Shown: positions 34,363 through 46,105, counted from the stretch's first letter. The stretch: DNA of 64,000 nt from Rhizopus sp. PT2906 (GCA_025529335.1 JAMYHX010000158.1:18797-82796); one strand, 5' to 3'. Notes: generated by a model not told the origin, from the sequence alone. Translations and numbers: made by a program.

Positions 34363-35279
34363 GTTAAACTAGAGTATCAATACGTTATTTAGAAACACTA
34401 AAAAGAGAAATCATAGCATAAGGATAGGACTTATAGTAGTTTCGAAGAGATTTGATATTAAATTAAAAGTGTACCTCTCTTTGAAGCCTTGATGCCTTGA
34501 TTTTGTTAATTACTATATTAAGGAAATAAGCTGAACCTCATCTTATTGGATAAACTGTCTTCTAAATGTTATGAGCTACAGATGAGTCTTTGTAGGTTAC
34601 TACTACGGTAATTTTTAAGATGTTTTTTTTCAGGCTGACAGACTAAAAAATACTTTTTCAAAAAGGAAAACTACTGAAATAATTATAAAATAAAACTCGT
34701 AATTTATCGATTTAACAGCACTTTTTATTTATAATGGTTAAATATATGCTTTTAATAAATGATTATATTTCTTACGTGTTTTGTTCCTTGTTAATGTTGT
34801 TATAATTTATACAAACTAACACCTGGTTAAAAAGGGTACTGAACTCAAGGTGTTGCTTTAGTTTTTAGGAAATCAAAGGGCTACTGCTGTGTTTGAATTT
34901 AGACAATAACTGAATTTTACGTTTGAAATAGGTGACAAAAAAATATGACAGTTACACTAGTTCTTTGTGTTTTTTTTATTTTATATATACATGACCTTGT
35001 TGATTTTTGTATTCGTTCTTCTTTTCTTTTCTTTGTGAGTTCTTATTAAGAATTTTTACAAAGATTAGAAAAAGTAAGATATATTCTTTATTATTTATTT
35101 ATACATGTTATTAACAATAAATTATGCTGTCTAAACGAACCCATCAAAAGTCACATATTTCACATTAATATTCCCTATATCACTACCAATGATTTTTGAG
35201 TTCCAACAGTCATTTTTTTTGAGTCAGAGTCGAGTCTGAAGGCATAAATACTGCGGTTAAGACTTGACAGGTCGTAGCT
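34363..35279. other. AT-rich region upstream of the Crypton remnant
   Basis: No gene seen. Very AT-rich, short open frames only; plausibly degenerate transposon or promoter DNA. Confidence 0.4.
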
Positions 35280-35796
35280 AGATTCCCGAAGAGACGTCAT
35301 TCGAAACTGAAGTTGAATTAGAGCTCACGACAATACCAAAGATCCAAACACTTTCTGCATGATGTCCACAGCGTTCTTTTGATTCATCAATTTGAACGTG
35401 ATTCACACCAGAAACACCTACGAAAAGGATAGCAATTAATATCACATAAGGCTAAATATGATATATGAGAGCCTTACCAAGTATTAAGGGATATTGTAGA
35501 GAAAGATCGCTCTCAAAGACAATCAAATCGCGGTATAACTGGCTAATGATTTTGTAATGGATAAGTCCCTGTAGGTCCTGAAGAATTGGTCTTGGTTCAT
35601 AGTCAGGCGGAAGATAACCTTTAGGGTAATCCGAATGTCTCATCTCTTCCAATAAAACATAGATCCTTTCATAACGGATTGCCAAACTTCGCTTCGATGA
35701 GCCGCGCGCGATTGTAGCAACGAAATTGGTACCGATTACGGAAAGGGCCATGTATAAGTTCATTGTATTCAAAGGAATGCGTATAAACAGCTCCAA
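35280..35796 (-). pseudogene. Merlin/IS1595-like DDE transposase fragment (tentative)
   Basis: Two minus-strand segments joined by a well-formed intron (donor GTAAGG at about 35476, acceptor TCGTAG at about 35420). Across the junction the product reads GVNHVQIDESKE...GHHAESVWIFGIV, which resembles the first catalytic-Asp block of IS1595/Merlin transposases (VEIDES, then GVWVFG), with a few residues missing between. The upstream part (LLEEMRHSDYPKGYLPPDY) is not recognisable. The frame stops soon after, so the second and third catalytic acids are absent. It could instead be the end of an unrelated gene. Confidence 0.4.
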
Positions 35797-36447
35797 TCTT
35801 TCTCAAAATCTTCATTTTCTCGTGAATTTGCAAAATCTTGTCTCTTTTTTGGATGAATGCTGATTTTTGCTTTGATTGCTTTTTAGACCACGTGAATTTA
35901 AATGCGTTTCTTTAAAAGCAGAATGGGCTTCTACTGTTGTGCAAGAGATAAAGATTGGTTGACGATGTTGGTGGCTTTGAACGCAAAGAAAATGGTCATG
36001 GATCAAGTGAATGACAACTTTTCTTCACCCTCAAACACTAGTTCAATCTTCGACTTTATCGATTTTTATATGGTGCCTGAACCTACTCGCCTATCAAGTT
36101 CTATCTTATTGTTTTTTATTTTTTATTTTTTTTTACTACTGTAATAATATCTCTCATGTCAAAGTATGAAAACATCCTGAATTTTGCAGATAAAAAAGAG
36201 AAAAAAGTGACAATTGATATACATCGAAAAGCAACGTGGAATATGCCAATGCTGTTGAAATCAGAATAAGGGTCTCATCGAGATCGAGAGGAAGGGAGGA
36301 TAATTATCAGCCTCTTCCTTTCTGTTTCAATTTAAAAAAGTAATTAAATAGTGATACATTCTATTATTAAAAACAATTGATACACATTTTATATAGAAAC
36401 AAAAGGGTAAAAGGAAGGTGTATATTAAAATTTATAACCTCAAAAAT
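35797..36447. other. Region between the DDE fragment and chitin deacetylase
   Basis: A plus-strand frame at 35902-36144 is open but has no recognisable domain and ends in poly-Phe/Leu; not called. The rest is AT-rich 3' flank. Confidence 0.35.
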
Positions 36448-37861
36448 TTACATGAGGTAAGCAGCAGCAGCAAAGGCAGCAACAATCAAGCTGTTGGGGT
36501 TAATTTGAATACCAGCAGAGACAGGAACTTCGGCCTTGTTAGCAGCAAGAGAGATGGTAGTGGTACCAGGAGCATCAGCAGTGGCAGCGGAAGAAGCGGC
36601 AGGAGCAGCAGCAGGGGCAGCATCAGAAGAAGCAGAGGTATTAGAGGTGTTGGCACTAGAACCGAAAGGAGCAAAGCTGACAGTGTGTTCTTGGTAAGGA
36701 TAAGTAATGTTCATACAAGTGGCGACATCAAGAACGTTCTTGTAAGCAGCAGTGATCTTGGGCAAGTATTCTAAGGCGAGGCTCATGGTGGTGTTGTCAA
36801 TTTCGTGAGTCAATACGATTTGACCATTCTTGGCGAAAGTACCGTTGGAACCCATTTGAACGTAAGCATCATAAGTAGCCTTGACTTCATCAACAGTCTT
36901 GGAAGAACCGGCGGCCCAGTCATCAGTATCGAGGTTCCAGAGAATAGTGGTCAAGTTGAGTTGAGTAGCGATCCAACGAACACGATCATCGACATCACCG
37001 AAAGCCTAATGTATGTTAATATATTTTTCTTTTTTTTTTTTTAGAGAAACTTACAGGACGCCAGTGAAGAGGAGTAACACCAGTGACCATCTTGATAGCT
37101 TTTTGAGTATAGTAAAGTTCGGCGAGGACTTCTTCATTGGTCAAGGTGGTCATCAATTGGTGAGACCAGGTGTGGTCAGCAATATGATGGCCAGCCTTTA
37201 CACCACGTTGAGCACCGTAGGGCCAGTTGACGACGTTGGAACCAATGTAGAACATACTAGCCTTGATCTTGTTTTGCTCAAGATAGTCATAGAAAGCATT
37301 GTGAGAACAGTTGGGTCCATCATCGTAAGTAAGACCCCAAGTTTCAGGTTCGGGACAAGCGTAGATATCTTCATTAACATCCTTATGCTTGGGCTTGGTA
37401 CAGGTGGAGGATGACCACCAACAGTCAGGATCACTGTCTGGATAACCTTTCATGTCAACGCCACCATCGGAGGTCTTCTTACGAACGGCAATCTTGGGGG
37501 CCTTGGTCCAATCGATAGACTTGTAAAGAGCTTGGAATTCGGCAGTCTTGGTCATACCGTTGGAAGTGGCAGTTTCCCAAAGGTTAGGCCACTCTTTGGC
37601 ATTGTAGACAAAATTGGAAGGAGGTTCGTAGTATTTACATTCATCAGAAGGATTTAAGGAAGTGGTTTGGGCAATAGCGGGGATGGTGATGTTGTTGGGA
37701 TCAACCAAGGATTTGAAGTTCTTCCAATAATCCTGAGGCTTTGAAAGAGTGCTGTTGGACTTGGAGTGGGATGATGACTTGCTCTCAGAGCTCTTGGCAG
37801 CTTCGGCCAATCCGACAACGTGCAAGATGGCAATTGCAAGGGCAGAAGTCTTAAAGTACAT
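36448..37861 (-). CDS. GPI-anchored chitin deacetylase (CE4 polysaccharide deacetylase)
   Basis: Two exons (37861-37055, 37005-36448; 49-nt intron) encode 454 residues. The family converts wall chitin to chitosan, a dominant polymer in Mucorales. A signal peptide (1-21) is followed by a Ser-rich pro-region and a NodB/CE4 domain. The domain carries its motifs in order: TYDDGP (metal Asp), HTWSHQ (metal histidines), HWRPAFGD (restored by splicing), ILWNLDTDDW and IVLTHEID (catalytic His). The Ser/Ala-rich C-terminus ends in a hydrophobic tail (LIVAAFAAAAYLM), a GPI-attachment signal, so the enzyme should sit at the outer membrane/wall. Codon use is visibly more GC-biased than its neighbours, consistent with high expression. 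Confidence 0.95.
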
Positions 37862-39624
37862 CTCTTTAAAAAGGAGTGTAAGGGATAAGTAAAGAAAAAG
37901 GGATACCGAAATGGAGAGAGAAGGATGAGTTCCTTTTAAACAGAAAACTTTGAAGCGGAATCAAATTTGCTTTAACACGCAGCCAGTTTGAGTTTATTTT
38001 ATCCATTTATTTACAATTTACAGCGTGTCACAATATAAATGATCCATGAAGACGCTTTCCTTTTTTTGATAATCTACCTAAACTAGGCAAAAAAAAGGTG
38101 AATCTGTACTTGGTTTCCTTGGTGAAATTATCCACTTTTGTACCTAAAGTTCTTGTTCTGGGCATATAATTTTCTGCGTGCATTCATAAATGAACTTGAG
38201 CTGCTGTCATAGGTAACCATCATAGAGTTAAAAATAGATGCCCACGTCTACTCTTTATGTACAGTTTAATTAGACTAAATAATAGACATCTTCTTTTATC
38301 CCTCTTTTTCCATTCAATGCAGAATACAGAATGTTGTCTATATTAGATAATATGAAATAGTCTAAAGTAAATGAATAAGGAGAATAAATACAGTGATTTG
38401 TCTGCGCGATCAACTCAATCGACGTTCATTTCACCGAGGCAATTTTTACTCTTGTACAAAGCTTATTAAATAAACTAATGTCATTCAAATGTGCCGTTTT
38501 GTCGTTTGATTCTATGGGATTGTCGATCTTTATCGCCTTTACACTTGTTGCTTGTTTCTTTTTTTAGTCAAAGAAAAAACTGGTACAACAAACGTTTATT
38601 AAACACATTGTTTCTAATGAAGCATGTTTCACGAGCAACAGAGACGACTGTCTACTATACAGTCTCGCCTCTCATTCATGAACATATGAAATGATAACCA
38701 GATTGACAATGATTACAAAAGGTCATTGGAAATAACTTACTCTACATATAAGAATTGTCCATAGTAATTATTAAACAGAAATAGAGCAAATATTGACCAT
38801 ATTGATCAGTCTTTTTTTTTTTTTTTTTTTTTTTTCTTCTCTGATCGAAATGATTATCATCATTGTGCTCTAATATAGTAAAAGTTGATACATTCTATTC
38901 GACCATTTCCCTCTTTACATGATTAGTCAATGATCCTTTATACAGAGACACTTGGCTATTTTTGATATTGCAATAAAGCGACTTGGAATGTAAAACCCTT
39001 GTTACTTTCCAAAATGCTTGTCTGTACCTATTTAGGTACAGGAAACATATAGCGTGGCAAGAAATATCAATACAATAGACGCCTAAGGTGCTATTTAAAG
39101 GCTTGGATGTTGGCTGCATCACAGCAGGAAGAAAGAGAGAGGAAGGAAGCATCGTTTCCTATATATAAAAAAACTTCCGAAGAAGGGAAAATGTACAGTG
39201 GATCTATGAATCCATCTATCAGGGCATGTATGATGAAAGAAGATGGTGAAAGTTGACATCAAGCGAAACCCTGTCAATAACATTGCAGTAAAGGATATTT
39301 ATGCTTTATTTCTTATAGGTTGAAAAAGTGCGCAGTTTTAATTTATTCTATTGTTGGCTAAATGAAACTGCCCTACTCTTCGTCTACTGCACTCTAAGCA
39401 CTCTGTTTCCATGATCATCGCGTTAAATAATGTACAGTGCGCTATTAATTATCACAGAGCTCATGTCATATTGAATGAAGGCACTCTTTACAGTGAGTAA
39501 TCATAATGGGGTTAGATCAAATTGAAATTATCGTAGGATGAACTTAAAGGAAGTCTCTCTTCCCCAATATGTATTGACGTATTATTCTTTTTTTTTTCCT
39601 GCCAACTAAACCCCTAGGGCCTAT
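37862..39624. other. Long divergent intergenic region
   Basis: No gene seen over about 1.8 kb between the divergent chitin deacetylase and zinc-finger genes. It contains a T24 tract (38812-38835). It probably carries both promoters. Confidence 0.45.
38812..38835. repeat. Poly(T) tract
   Basis: Twenty-four consecutive T residues in intergenic DNA. Confidence 0.85.
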
Positions 39625-39636
39625 TATATATAAATA
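39625..39636 (+). promoter_or_regulatory. TATA box of the C2H2 zinc-finger gene
   Basis: TATATATAAATA about 90 bp upstream of the preferred ATG (39726), followed by a CT-rich leader. Confidence 0.55.
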
Positions 39637-39725
39637 GGAAGTATTTCATGTTTTCTTATACATTACACTTCTTTCCTTTCTCTCTTTCTCTTTTTTGTTT
39701 TACTTACGCGCACGCGAAATCTATA

Positions 39726-40607
39726 ATGGAAACTTCAATTCAACCCTCCGAAAACGTAATTGTAACAAATGACTCTACCAAAAAGCCTAAGCGTAAAGAT
39801 AAAGACGATAAAGAGGAAAAGCCCTTTCGTTGTGTCGGTTTTGGTGATTGCTCAATGGCCTTCACACGACAGGAACATTTAAATAGACACAAACGAAGGC
39901 ACACTGGCGAGGTAAAAATGAAGAAAAAAGTCCGTTTCATCTTTACTCATTACTCATCTCAGAAACCTTTTCCCTGCATCGTCGAAGGATGTACACTTCG
40001 GTTCTCTAGGAACGACAACATGAGACAGCATGCTGAACGATGTCCATGCAGAAATCCAGATGGCGAAGGCACAAAGCGTAAAAGATCAGCTAAAGGCCAG
40101 CCACGACCCACAGGCCGAAAGAGAAAGCTTGCACCCAGGTCTAATCCCGAACGAGCCTCCAAGAAGGGCAAGTCTTACCATGAAGATGATGAGTACGAAG
40201 AAGGTAGCCAAGAGGAGCAACCCAAGGCTCCATTAGTCCTTCAAAATGGTTCATCTTCATCTACTGACACCGAAATGTCTCCTTCTCCAGGCCCAATTGA
40301 ACCTTCACCCTACAGCAATCGTGTTCGCACAGCCCCTCGGATTCTTTTCTGTTCATACGGTCGCAACGATCAAGAGATAGACTTTCAAGCAATGGTGCAA
40401 AACTTTTCCCTTTTTGCACCTAGAAATGCAAAGCCGACTAGAAGGCTCTCATTACAAGAATTAGCCAGTTCCATTGATAGATTAGAAGAGATCAGTAGTT
40501 CAAGTAGTTCAGAAGAAGATTCAAATGCAGTAGGAATCACAGAAGATGAATACGAAACTCTTATTGCTATAAGAGAACTTCATAGAACTCCTTACGTTCG
40601 CGAATAA
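39726..40607 (+). CDS. C2H2 zinc-finger transcription factor, two fingers
   Basis: Two exons (39726-39911, 39963-40607) encode 276 residues. A basic Lys-rich N-terminus precedes finger 1 (FRCVGFGDC...HLNRHKRRH) and finger 2 (FPCIVEGC...NMRQHAERC), joined by a canonical HTGE/KPFPC linker formed at the splice. The arrangement resembles Msn2/4-like stress-type factors, but this is not specific enough to name. A nuclear-localisation-like run (RKRKLAPR) and Ser/Glu-rich tail follow. The in-frame ATG at 39648 would add a hydrophobic leader, but it lies just after the TATA box within pyrimidine-rich leader, so 39726 is chosen. The 51-nt intron has no stop and is a multiple of three, so retention would lengthen the inter-finger linker by 17 residues. 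Confidence 0.85.
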   Translation: METSIQPSENVIVTNDSTKKPKRKDKDDKEEKPFRCVGFGDCSMAFTRQEHLNRHKRRHTGEVKMKKKVRFIFTHYSSQKPFPCIVEGCTLRFSRNDNMRQHAERCPCRNPDGEGTKRKRSAKGQPRPTGRKRKLAPRSNPERASKKGKSYHEDDEYEEGSQEEQPKAPLVLQNGSSSSTDTEMSPSPGPIEPSPYSNRVRTAPRILFCSYGRNDQEIDFQAMVQNFSLFAPRNAKPTRRLSLQELASSIDRLEEISSSSSSEEDSNAVGITEDEYETLIAIRELHRTPYVRE

Positions 40608-42032
40608 AATCATGCAAATAAAAATCACTTTTTCTAAACTAATCTATTTAGTTTTAAAACTAAAGGTCTTTTTTCAAGAATTTCTAAATATCTCTACAGG
40701 CTTTTTTTTTTGCATAAGAATTGAGCAGAGTATTTTTTTGGGGGGAACGCAGGACAGAAACATTTGTCATGAATGTTACAAACCTTTGAATCTTTTGATT
40801 ATTCAGATTATGTAATAAGATAGCAATGAGTAAAAGGAATCAAGGCTGATCCAGGAACAACAGGTTTGTGTCGCATTGGTTACTAACCAAGTAGGAACAT
40901 GTAATTTTATTAAAGTATTGAAAATGCTGGGGGTATTGCTAGTTATCTGCCTGTCATTGTCGTAGGAACTTTTTCAATCCGCCGGCTCCATTCTTCGATC
41001 ATTTTTTACTGCGTGTATCGGAAAATTTGTTGATTATTTTGACCAATGTATATAATAGGTATTGATCTGCATAATACATTGGTTGTGGCTCGAGAAATGA
41101 TAGCAATGGTTATTGACTAGTTCAATTGACAATCGTTTGATTAGAGAAGAAAAAATGGTTGTATTAAACTGACCGCACGCCTGGATCACACAATTTAAAA
41201 AGAAGTGAACCAAACTATATTTGACATTGCCGGATCAATATCATAAAAGAATGAATTGAAATGAGTTGATTCTAGGCTAAAAGGAAAGTAGTACTAGGTC
41301 GAGTTTGTATATTTCTATTAATATCGAGTAGAGCCATTTTATACGTACATTGCTCTATAATACTTATCCCTCATACTTTTTCTTTTTCCCGTGGGAAGAA
41401 TCTCTATCATAAACACTGCTGTAGGTAATATGCGTCAAAGAAGGGATTAAACAGGAGTGTTGTAATCAATGGGATAATGTTTAAAAAGTATTGTGAACAT
41501 CTTGATGCTCAATAAGTGCTTTCTTCCATACATATGTTTAATAGAGTATATCTCGTACTATTTATCTTTATTTGGCTGAATATATCACGACGAGAAATTT
41601 CCATTTGTCAGACGCAATGACAAAATTCTTACTTTATTCTGCATAAAGAGTGAGCATGTAGTACAGCAACGACTAATAGAACGAATATGCTCTTCACTGA
41701 CAACAGTTTGTTCAACACGCTTAAATGGTACCAACTATAAAAGGAATAACTGAAAAAGTGACATATAAACATCCCCCTTCTATTCTAGATGCAACATTTA
41801 ATTTAAGGGGAGGAAAAGAGGGGAAGATAACAAGCAATGGATTTAAAGAGAAAGAAAAAGATATGAATAGACAGAATAGGATGTTTATAAACTGAATACC
41901 ATCATGATGATGTGATTGTCAACAGAGAAAGAGAGAACGAGAGAGAGAATATAAGGTGACCTCTCTTCCTTCTTTTCCTTTTGCTTAAAGCCGGTTATGA
42001 TGTAAGTGACAAATTTCCATTACAGAAAGAAC
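40608..42032. other. Intergenic region
   Basis: No gene seen over 1.4 kb. AT-rich, with a GA-rich stretch (about 41925-41955). Confidence 0.45.
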
Positions 42033-42039
42033 TATAAAT
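42033..42039 (+). promoter_or_regulatory. TATA box of the Cys/Ser-rich wall protein gene
   Basis: TATAAAT 61-67 bp upstream of the ATG at 42100, followed by a T/C-rich leader. Confidence 0.55.
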
Positions 42040-42099
42040 GACGGGAAATGAACCCTTTTTTTCTTTTCATTTTACTTTTTTTCTTGTCATTTTCTCAAA

Positions 42100-42805
42100 A
42101 TGAAAGCTACCTTCTTAGCCCTCGCTTTTGTGCTTCTTGCTCTCTTTGAGTGTCAGGTTCATGCTATCTGTTCTTGTAATCCCGAAGATACAAAGTGTCT
42201 CGAGAGATGTGGTAAGTTATCACAAAATACAATAGAGAGAACGCGATTCTAAAAGGTATGTTATAGTCGGTAGTACTCAAGATTGCATTGAGTCATGTGG
42301 TGATGATGCCGAATGTTATAATAGATGTATTGATAACAACTGGCCCGGTGTTTCAAGCACTACGACAACTACTCGTGCTATTACCAGAGAAACGACAACA
42401 AGAACAGAGACTAGAACCGCTAGTACTACTACTACTACTGCTAGAACAAGTGCTTCTACTACCTCTTCTATTGTCTCTATTTTGACAAGCCCTTCATCTG
42501 TTGTCAGTAGCTCCTTTGGTCCATCGGCAATTGTACCTACATCGTCCCCTGCATCTATCTCGTTCCCATCTGTAAGCAGCACTGTGGTTATCTTGCCAAG
42601 TACCGCCAGCAGCAGTATGCCTGTCAGCAGTGCTCCTGCTTCTAGTTCCATCTTTTCATCTATCAGCTCAGTTGCTTCATCTGCTGCTGCTACTGCTACA
42701 ACAAGTGGAAGTGAATCAAATTCTGTAAACTGGGTTAGTCAAATGACAAAGATGACAGTTGCCGCGGCTTTTGGCCACGCTGCCGTTTATCTCATGTGGA
42801 ACTAA
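42100..42805 (+). CDS. Secreted Cys-rich, Ser/Thr-rich GPI-type cell-surface protein
   Basis: Two exons (42100-42211, 42267-42805; 55-nt intron) encode 216 residues. A signal peptide (1-22) is followed by a small domain with eight cysteines (24, 26, 33, 37, 44, 48, 54, 58) forming tandem CxxxC pairs (CLERC, CIESC, CYNRC). About 120 residues of Thr then Ser-rich stalk follow, likely heavily O-mannosylated. The end is a hydrophobic segment (MTVAAAFGHAAVYLMW) typical of a GPI signal. It is probably a wall or plasma-membrane surface protein. The family was not recognised. The CxxxC pairs echo the processed peptide at 28-297. Confidence 0.82.
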
Positions 42806-43195
42806 AGCTTTTATTAATATATAATCTTTACGCTTAATCGCATCAAATATATCTTTAATAAAGATGTACATAATATTTAGTAAAAAAAAAAAAAAAAAAA
42901 AAAGAAGACATTTAGATGCATTTCTGTTGTTTCCCTGCATAGATTTCACCTTCTTAAACCCATTGCCTTCGAGCGAGTATCATATTATCCCGTATGAAAA
43001 ACCTTAAAATAAAGGGGACAGTAATAAGAAAGTATGTATATTTTCGTAATCAATACAACCTCTTTGAAATTTATCTCATGACAACCCTGAATGACATCCG
43101 ATAAGTATTTCCTTTTTTGAAAGAACACCCGCTTGTTGGGTTTGAAGTGGTTTATGCAGTGCACTTTATTTCTATTATTGAACTGGGGAATCTAA
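42806..43195. other. Convergent intergenic region
   Basis: No gene seen. It contains an A22 tract (42882-42903). Confidence 0.45.
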
Positions 43196-43400
43196 TTATG
43201 ATATAATACATTTGCTGCCCTTTGACCTTGGTTTATATGTCTCGATATATCTGAGCTGCTTCTTATTGATGGCTCCTCTACGACGCTCTCGTATATACAC
43301 AACTGCATCCAGTGGTGGCATACCATCCTCGATCAAAGCGATGGCCACAAGCACAGGTGCCCTAGTTGAACCTTTTAATACACTCATCTGTAGCTACACA

Positions 43401-43438
<38 letters not shown>

Positions 43439-43887
43439 AACAACTACCTTCCCAGACCGGCTACACAATGAATAGCAATGCAAGGTGATAATTCTTCCTT
43501 GTCATCCTGCTTTTGTTCAGCATTCAAGAATCTATCGTCAATTAGATGTAGCCATGCATCAACGATTCCTGCAGGTGGTGGTTCACCATCCATAAAGACA
43601 AAATCGTGAACTTGGATACCGATTTCGCTCAATGGCTCCTTTGGATATGTTGCTTCACAGCATCGTACGACATCCGTCACGTTCCATCGTTTGAATTCCT
43701 ACCTTGTGTGAGTATTCATCCCATAATAGTTTCAATGTTGCCTCACCTTTAAATAAAGTGGTAAGTTGTTTGCAGAAGGTGCATCAACAATTAAGAAACG
43801 GAGTCCATTGTGTTCAATAAAAGTAGGAGGGTTGATTAAGGGCCTATTGGCCGTTGTATTAAAGGGAGAATGTGCCCGAGTATACAT
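43196..43887 (-). CDS. PRL-type prenylated protein tyrosine phosphatase (PTP4A-like)
   Basis: Three exons (43887-43747, 43698-43448, 43361-43196) encode 185 residues, close to PTP4A size (about 173). PRLs are small dual-specificity-fold phosphatases at endomembranes and the plasma membrane. In animals they also regulate CNNM magnesium transporters. Signatures are RPLINPPTFIEHNGLRFLI, VVRCCEATY with the conserved cysteine that can disulfide-bond to the catalytic one, DGEPPP (general-acid Asp loop), and the P-loop CVAGLGRAPVL. The P-loop Ala after Arg is specific to PRLs. Next come RERRRGAINKKQL and a polybasic tail ending in the CaaX box CIIS. The P-loop Arg is completed across an intron holding a (CA)n repeat. 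Confidence 0.93.
43396..43434. repeat. (CA)n microsatellite in the PRL intron
   Basis: An almost pure CA repeat (one interruption), lying fully within intron 2 of the PRL phosphatase gene. Confidence 0.9.
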
Positions 43888-44300
43888 TGGTTAGAGCAAA
43901 AGGGGAAGAATTAAAAAATATAAAAAAAAAAAAGTAGAAAGGGGGAAGGTGAGATGAGGTTTTCTTTGTGTAAGTGATATAAAGCGTAATATTAGACTAT
44001 GTGCAAAACTAGATGTAAATTCTATAATAAAAAGAACCCTCTCTTTGTTAGCAGTAGTAAATAATGCAAGTATTTGTTTCTTTACTTTGATTAAGGACAC
44101 AACATTTACAAATTAGCCTGGATCAATCATCAAGGAAAGAAAAGAAAGAAAACCGCATCCCCCTCTTTCTCTTTCTTTCAATCACTCTCCAAGTTGAGAT
44201 TTAATCTGGTCAGGTGATTCTCGCTGCTTTAAAAATGCAATCGGAACATTAAAAATAGAGTGGTTTCTTTTTTTCTGTGTATTTCTTCACTGTTGAGGAC

Positions 44301-46048
44301 ATGAATAAAGAACATATCCAACCATCGGTGGATGCAGTCGTCAAGGAAGACATCAATAAAGGGGATATAATCGATAATAGCACTCAGCCTGCGTATTCAT
44401 TGTTCTCCCAAGAATATAAAGAGTCTGTCAAAAGAGACATTAGCCAACAAGATATATTGAAAAAATGGAACCAGCTTTCTGAAGAACAAAGGAAACCTTA
44501 CATCGAAAAGGCTCAGGTCAATGCAACCAAGTCTAAAGCCATCGTCCATACAGTCTTTTTATCCTTACTTGTCGACTTGTTTGCATTCACTCTTATTCTT
44601 CCACTCTTTCCAAGACTATTAAACTATTACCGAGTCAATGGAAAGGAGGTACGTGCTGCTGGTTCGTTATACAAGTCACTTATACCTTCTTCAGGAAATA
44701 GTGCTAAACTATGCCTCGCAGCTCTTGGATCGATTTAAGCAATTAACAAGCAACCACACAGGTTCTGACAAGTGGGATACAGTACTTCTTGGTGGCCTCA
44801 TAGGCTCATTGTTTTCCTTTCTTCAATTTATCGTATCGCCTATTATTGGACGTGCTAGTGACAGAATAGGTCGACGTAGAGTGTTGTTGTACACGATGGT
44901 AAGAAAAGAGAATTATTATCATTATCGTCATTAACATATATTGTCCTAGGCTGGCAATATTCTGTCTACCCTGATCTGGCTTTTTGCTCATTCATTCAAT
45001 CTGTTCTTAATAGCTCGTGTCGTTGCTGGCCTGAGTGAAGGCAATGTTCAATTAAGTACAGCAATCATCTCTGACGTAACAGCAGCCGATCAAAGATCTA
45101 AAAACTTGGTAACAAGCTTTACTTTATGTACGACGTCAGTTTATTCACATGCACATTTTTATGTAGGCACTTGTAGGCATTGCATTTGCAGTTGCCTTCA
45201 CACTCGGTCCTCCTATTGGTGCATGGTTCGCTTCGATTGACCTGTCTGTCCTGTGCCCTACTCTTGCCCGATTCGGCATTTACCCTTATTCCATGGCTGC
45301 ATTCATCGGTCTAGCTCTATTGGTAGTTGAAACCGTGTATCTTTATGCTAAATTACCCGAAACAGTGCATAATCAACAAAGAACTCAGCCAGAGATAGAA
45401 GCAAATACAGTACAGACCGCACTACTTGATATCCAAAGACGACTCTCGACCTTGATCACCCTCAAGCGTCTTATGGGCATCTTTTCATTTGTTTTTTCAG
45501 GCATGGAGTTTACTTTGGTCTTTTTGACATTTGACGTCCTCGACTTTAGTCATATGCAACAGGGTAAATTGTTAAGCTACATGGGTATTGTGTCTGCATT
45601 CATTCAAGGTGGTTACGTCAGACGAAGTGTGCAGAGAGTGGGTGAAAAGAATATCGTCATTCAAGGCATGATCATGGGTGTCATCGGCTTTTACTGTTTG
45701 GCAGTGACTGCAAATGCATCACACCCTTTCTTATGGTTGTATATTGGTGCTACCTGTCTTGCCTTTACCTCTGGAACCGTCGTGAGTGGTCTGACGGCCT
45801 TAGCGAGTCTTCAATGTCACGAGACAAGGGATGATTATCTGTCAAAAGGTAGAGCTCTTGGTGGATTCCGAAGCTATGGACAGTTGGGAAGAGCATTGGG
45901 TCCGATCTCAGTTTGCGCCTTTTACTGGATGTTTGGTCCTGAAAAATGCTATGCCGCAGGATCGCTCATGATGATGGCTACCACTTGGTTAACCCTGCTT
46001 GGTATACCTAATAGAAGAATATCCAGTATTCATAAAAAAGCACAATAA
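44301..46048 (+). CDS. MFS transporter, MFSD10/TETRAN-like, with HMG-box-like N-terminus
   Basis: Four exons (44301-44648, 44695-44898, 44950-45108, 45167-46048) encode 530 residues with about 12 membrane helices. MFSD10-type features are LSLLVDLFAFTLILPLFPRLL (helix 1), GGLIGSLFSFLQFIVSPI then GRASDRIGRRRVLL (the MFS loop 2-3 motif, formed at splices), RVVAGLSEGNVQLSTAI and FTLGPPIGAW. Animal MFSD10 is an organic-anion/drug carrier; the substrate here is unknown. Residues about 30-72, before helix 1, resemble an HMG box (AYSLFSQEYKESVKRDI, then ILKKWNQLSEEQRKPYIEKA), which is unusual for a transporter. No upstream ATG exists in frame. The stop is 57 bp from the convergent Sho1 stop. Confidence 0.88.
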
Positions 46049-46105
46049 TGTTCATTAGAAAATAAAAACTCTGCTTTTATTCAAAGTTCTTTTTAATGTT
46101 TAGCC

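Noticed and set aside
36418..36774. Plus-strand Ser/Gly/Arg-rich open frame
   Set aside because: Antisense of the chitin deacetylase Ala/Ser-rich C-terminus.
39648..39725. Upstream ATG giving the zinc-finger protein a hydrophobic leader
   Set aside because: It lies about 12 bp from the TATA box in a pyrimidine-rich leader; a signal peptide on a nuclear factor is unlikely.
43381..43475. CA repeat as part of a coding frame (Thr-His run)
   Set aside because: It lies within a spliced intron of the PRL phosphatase; removing it restores the catalytic loop.
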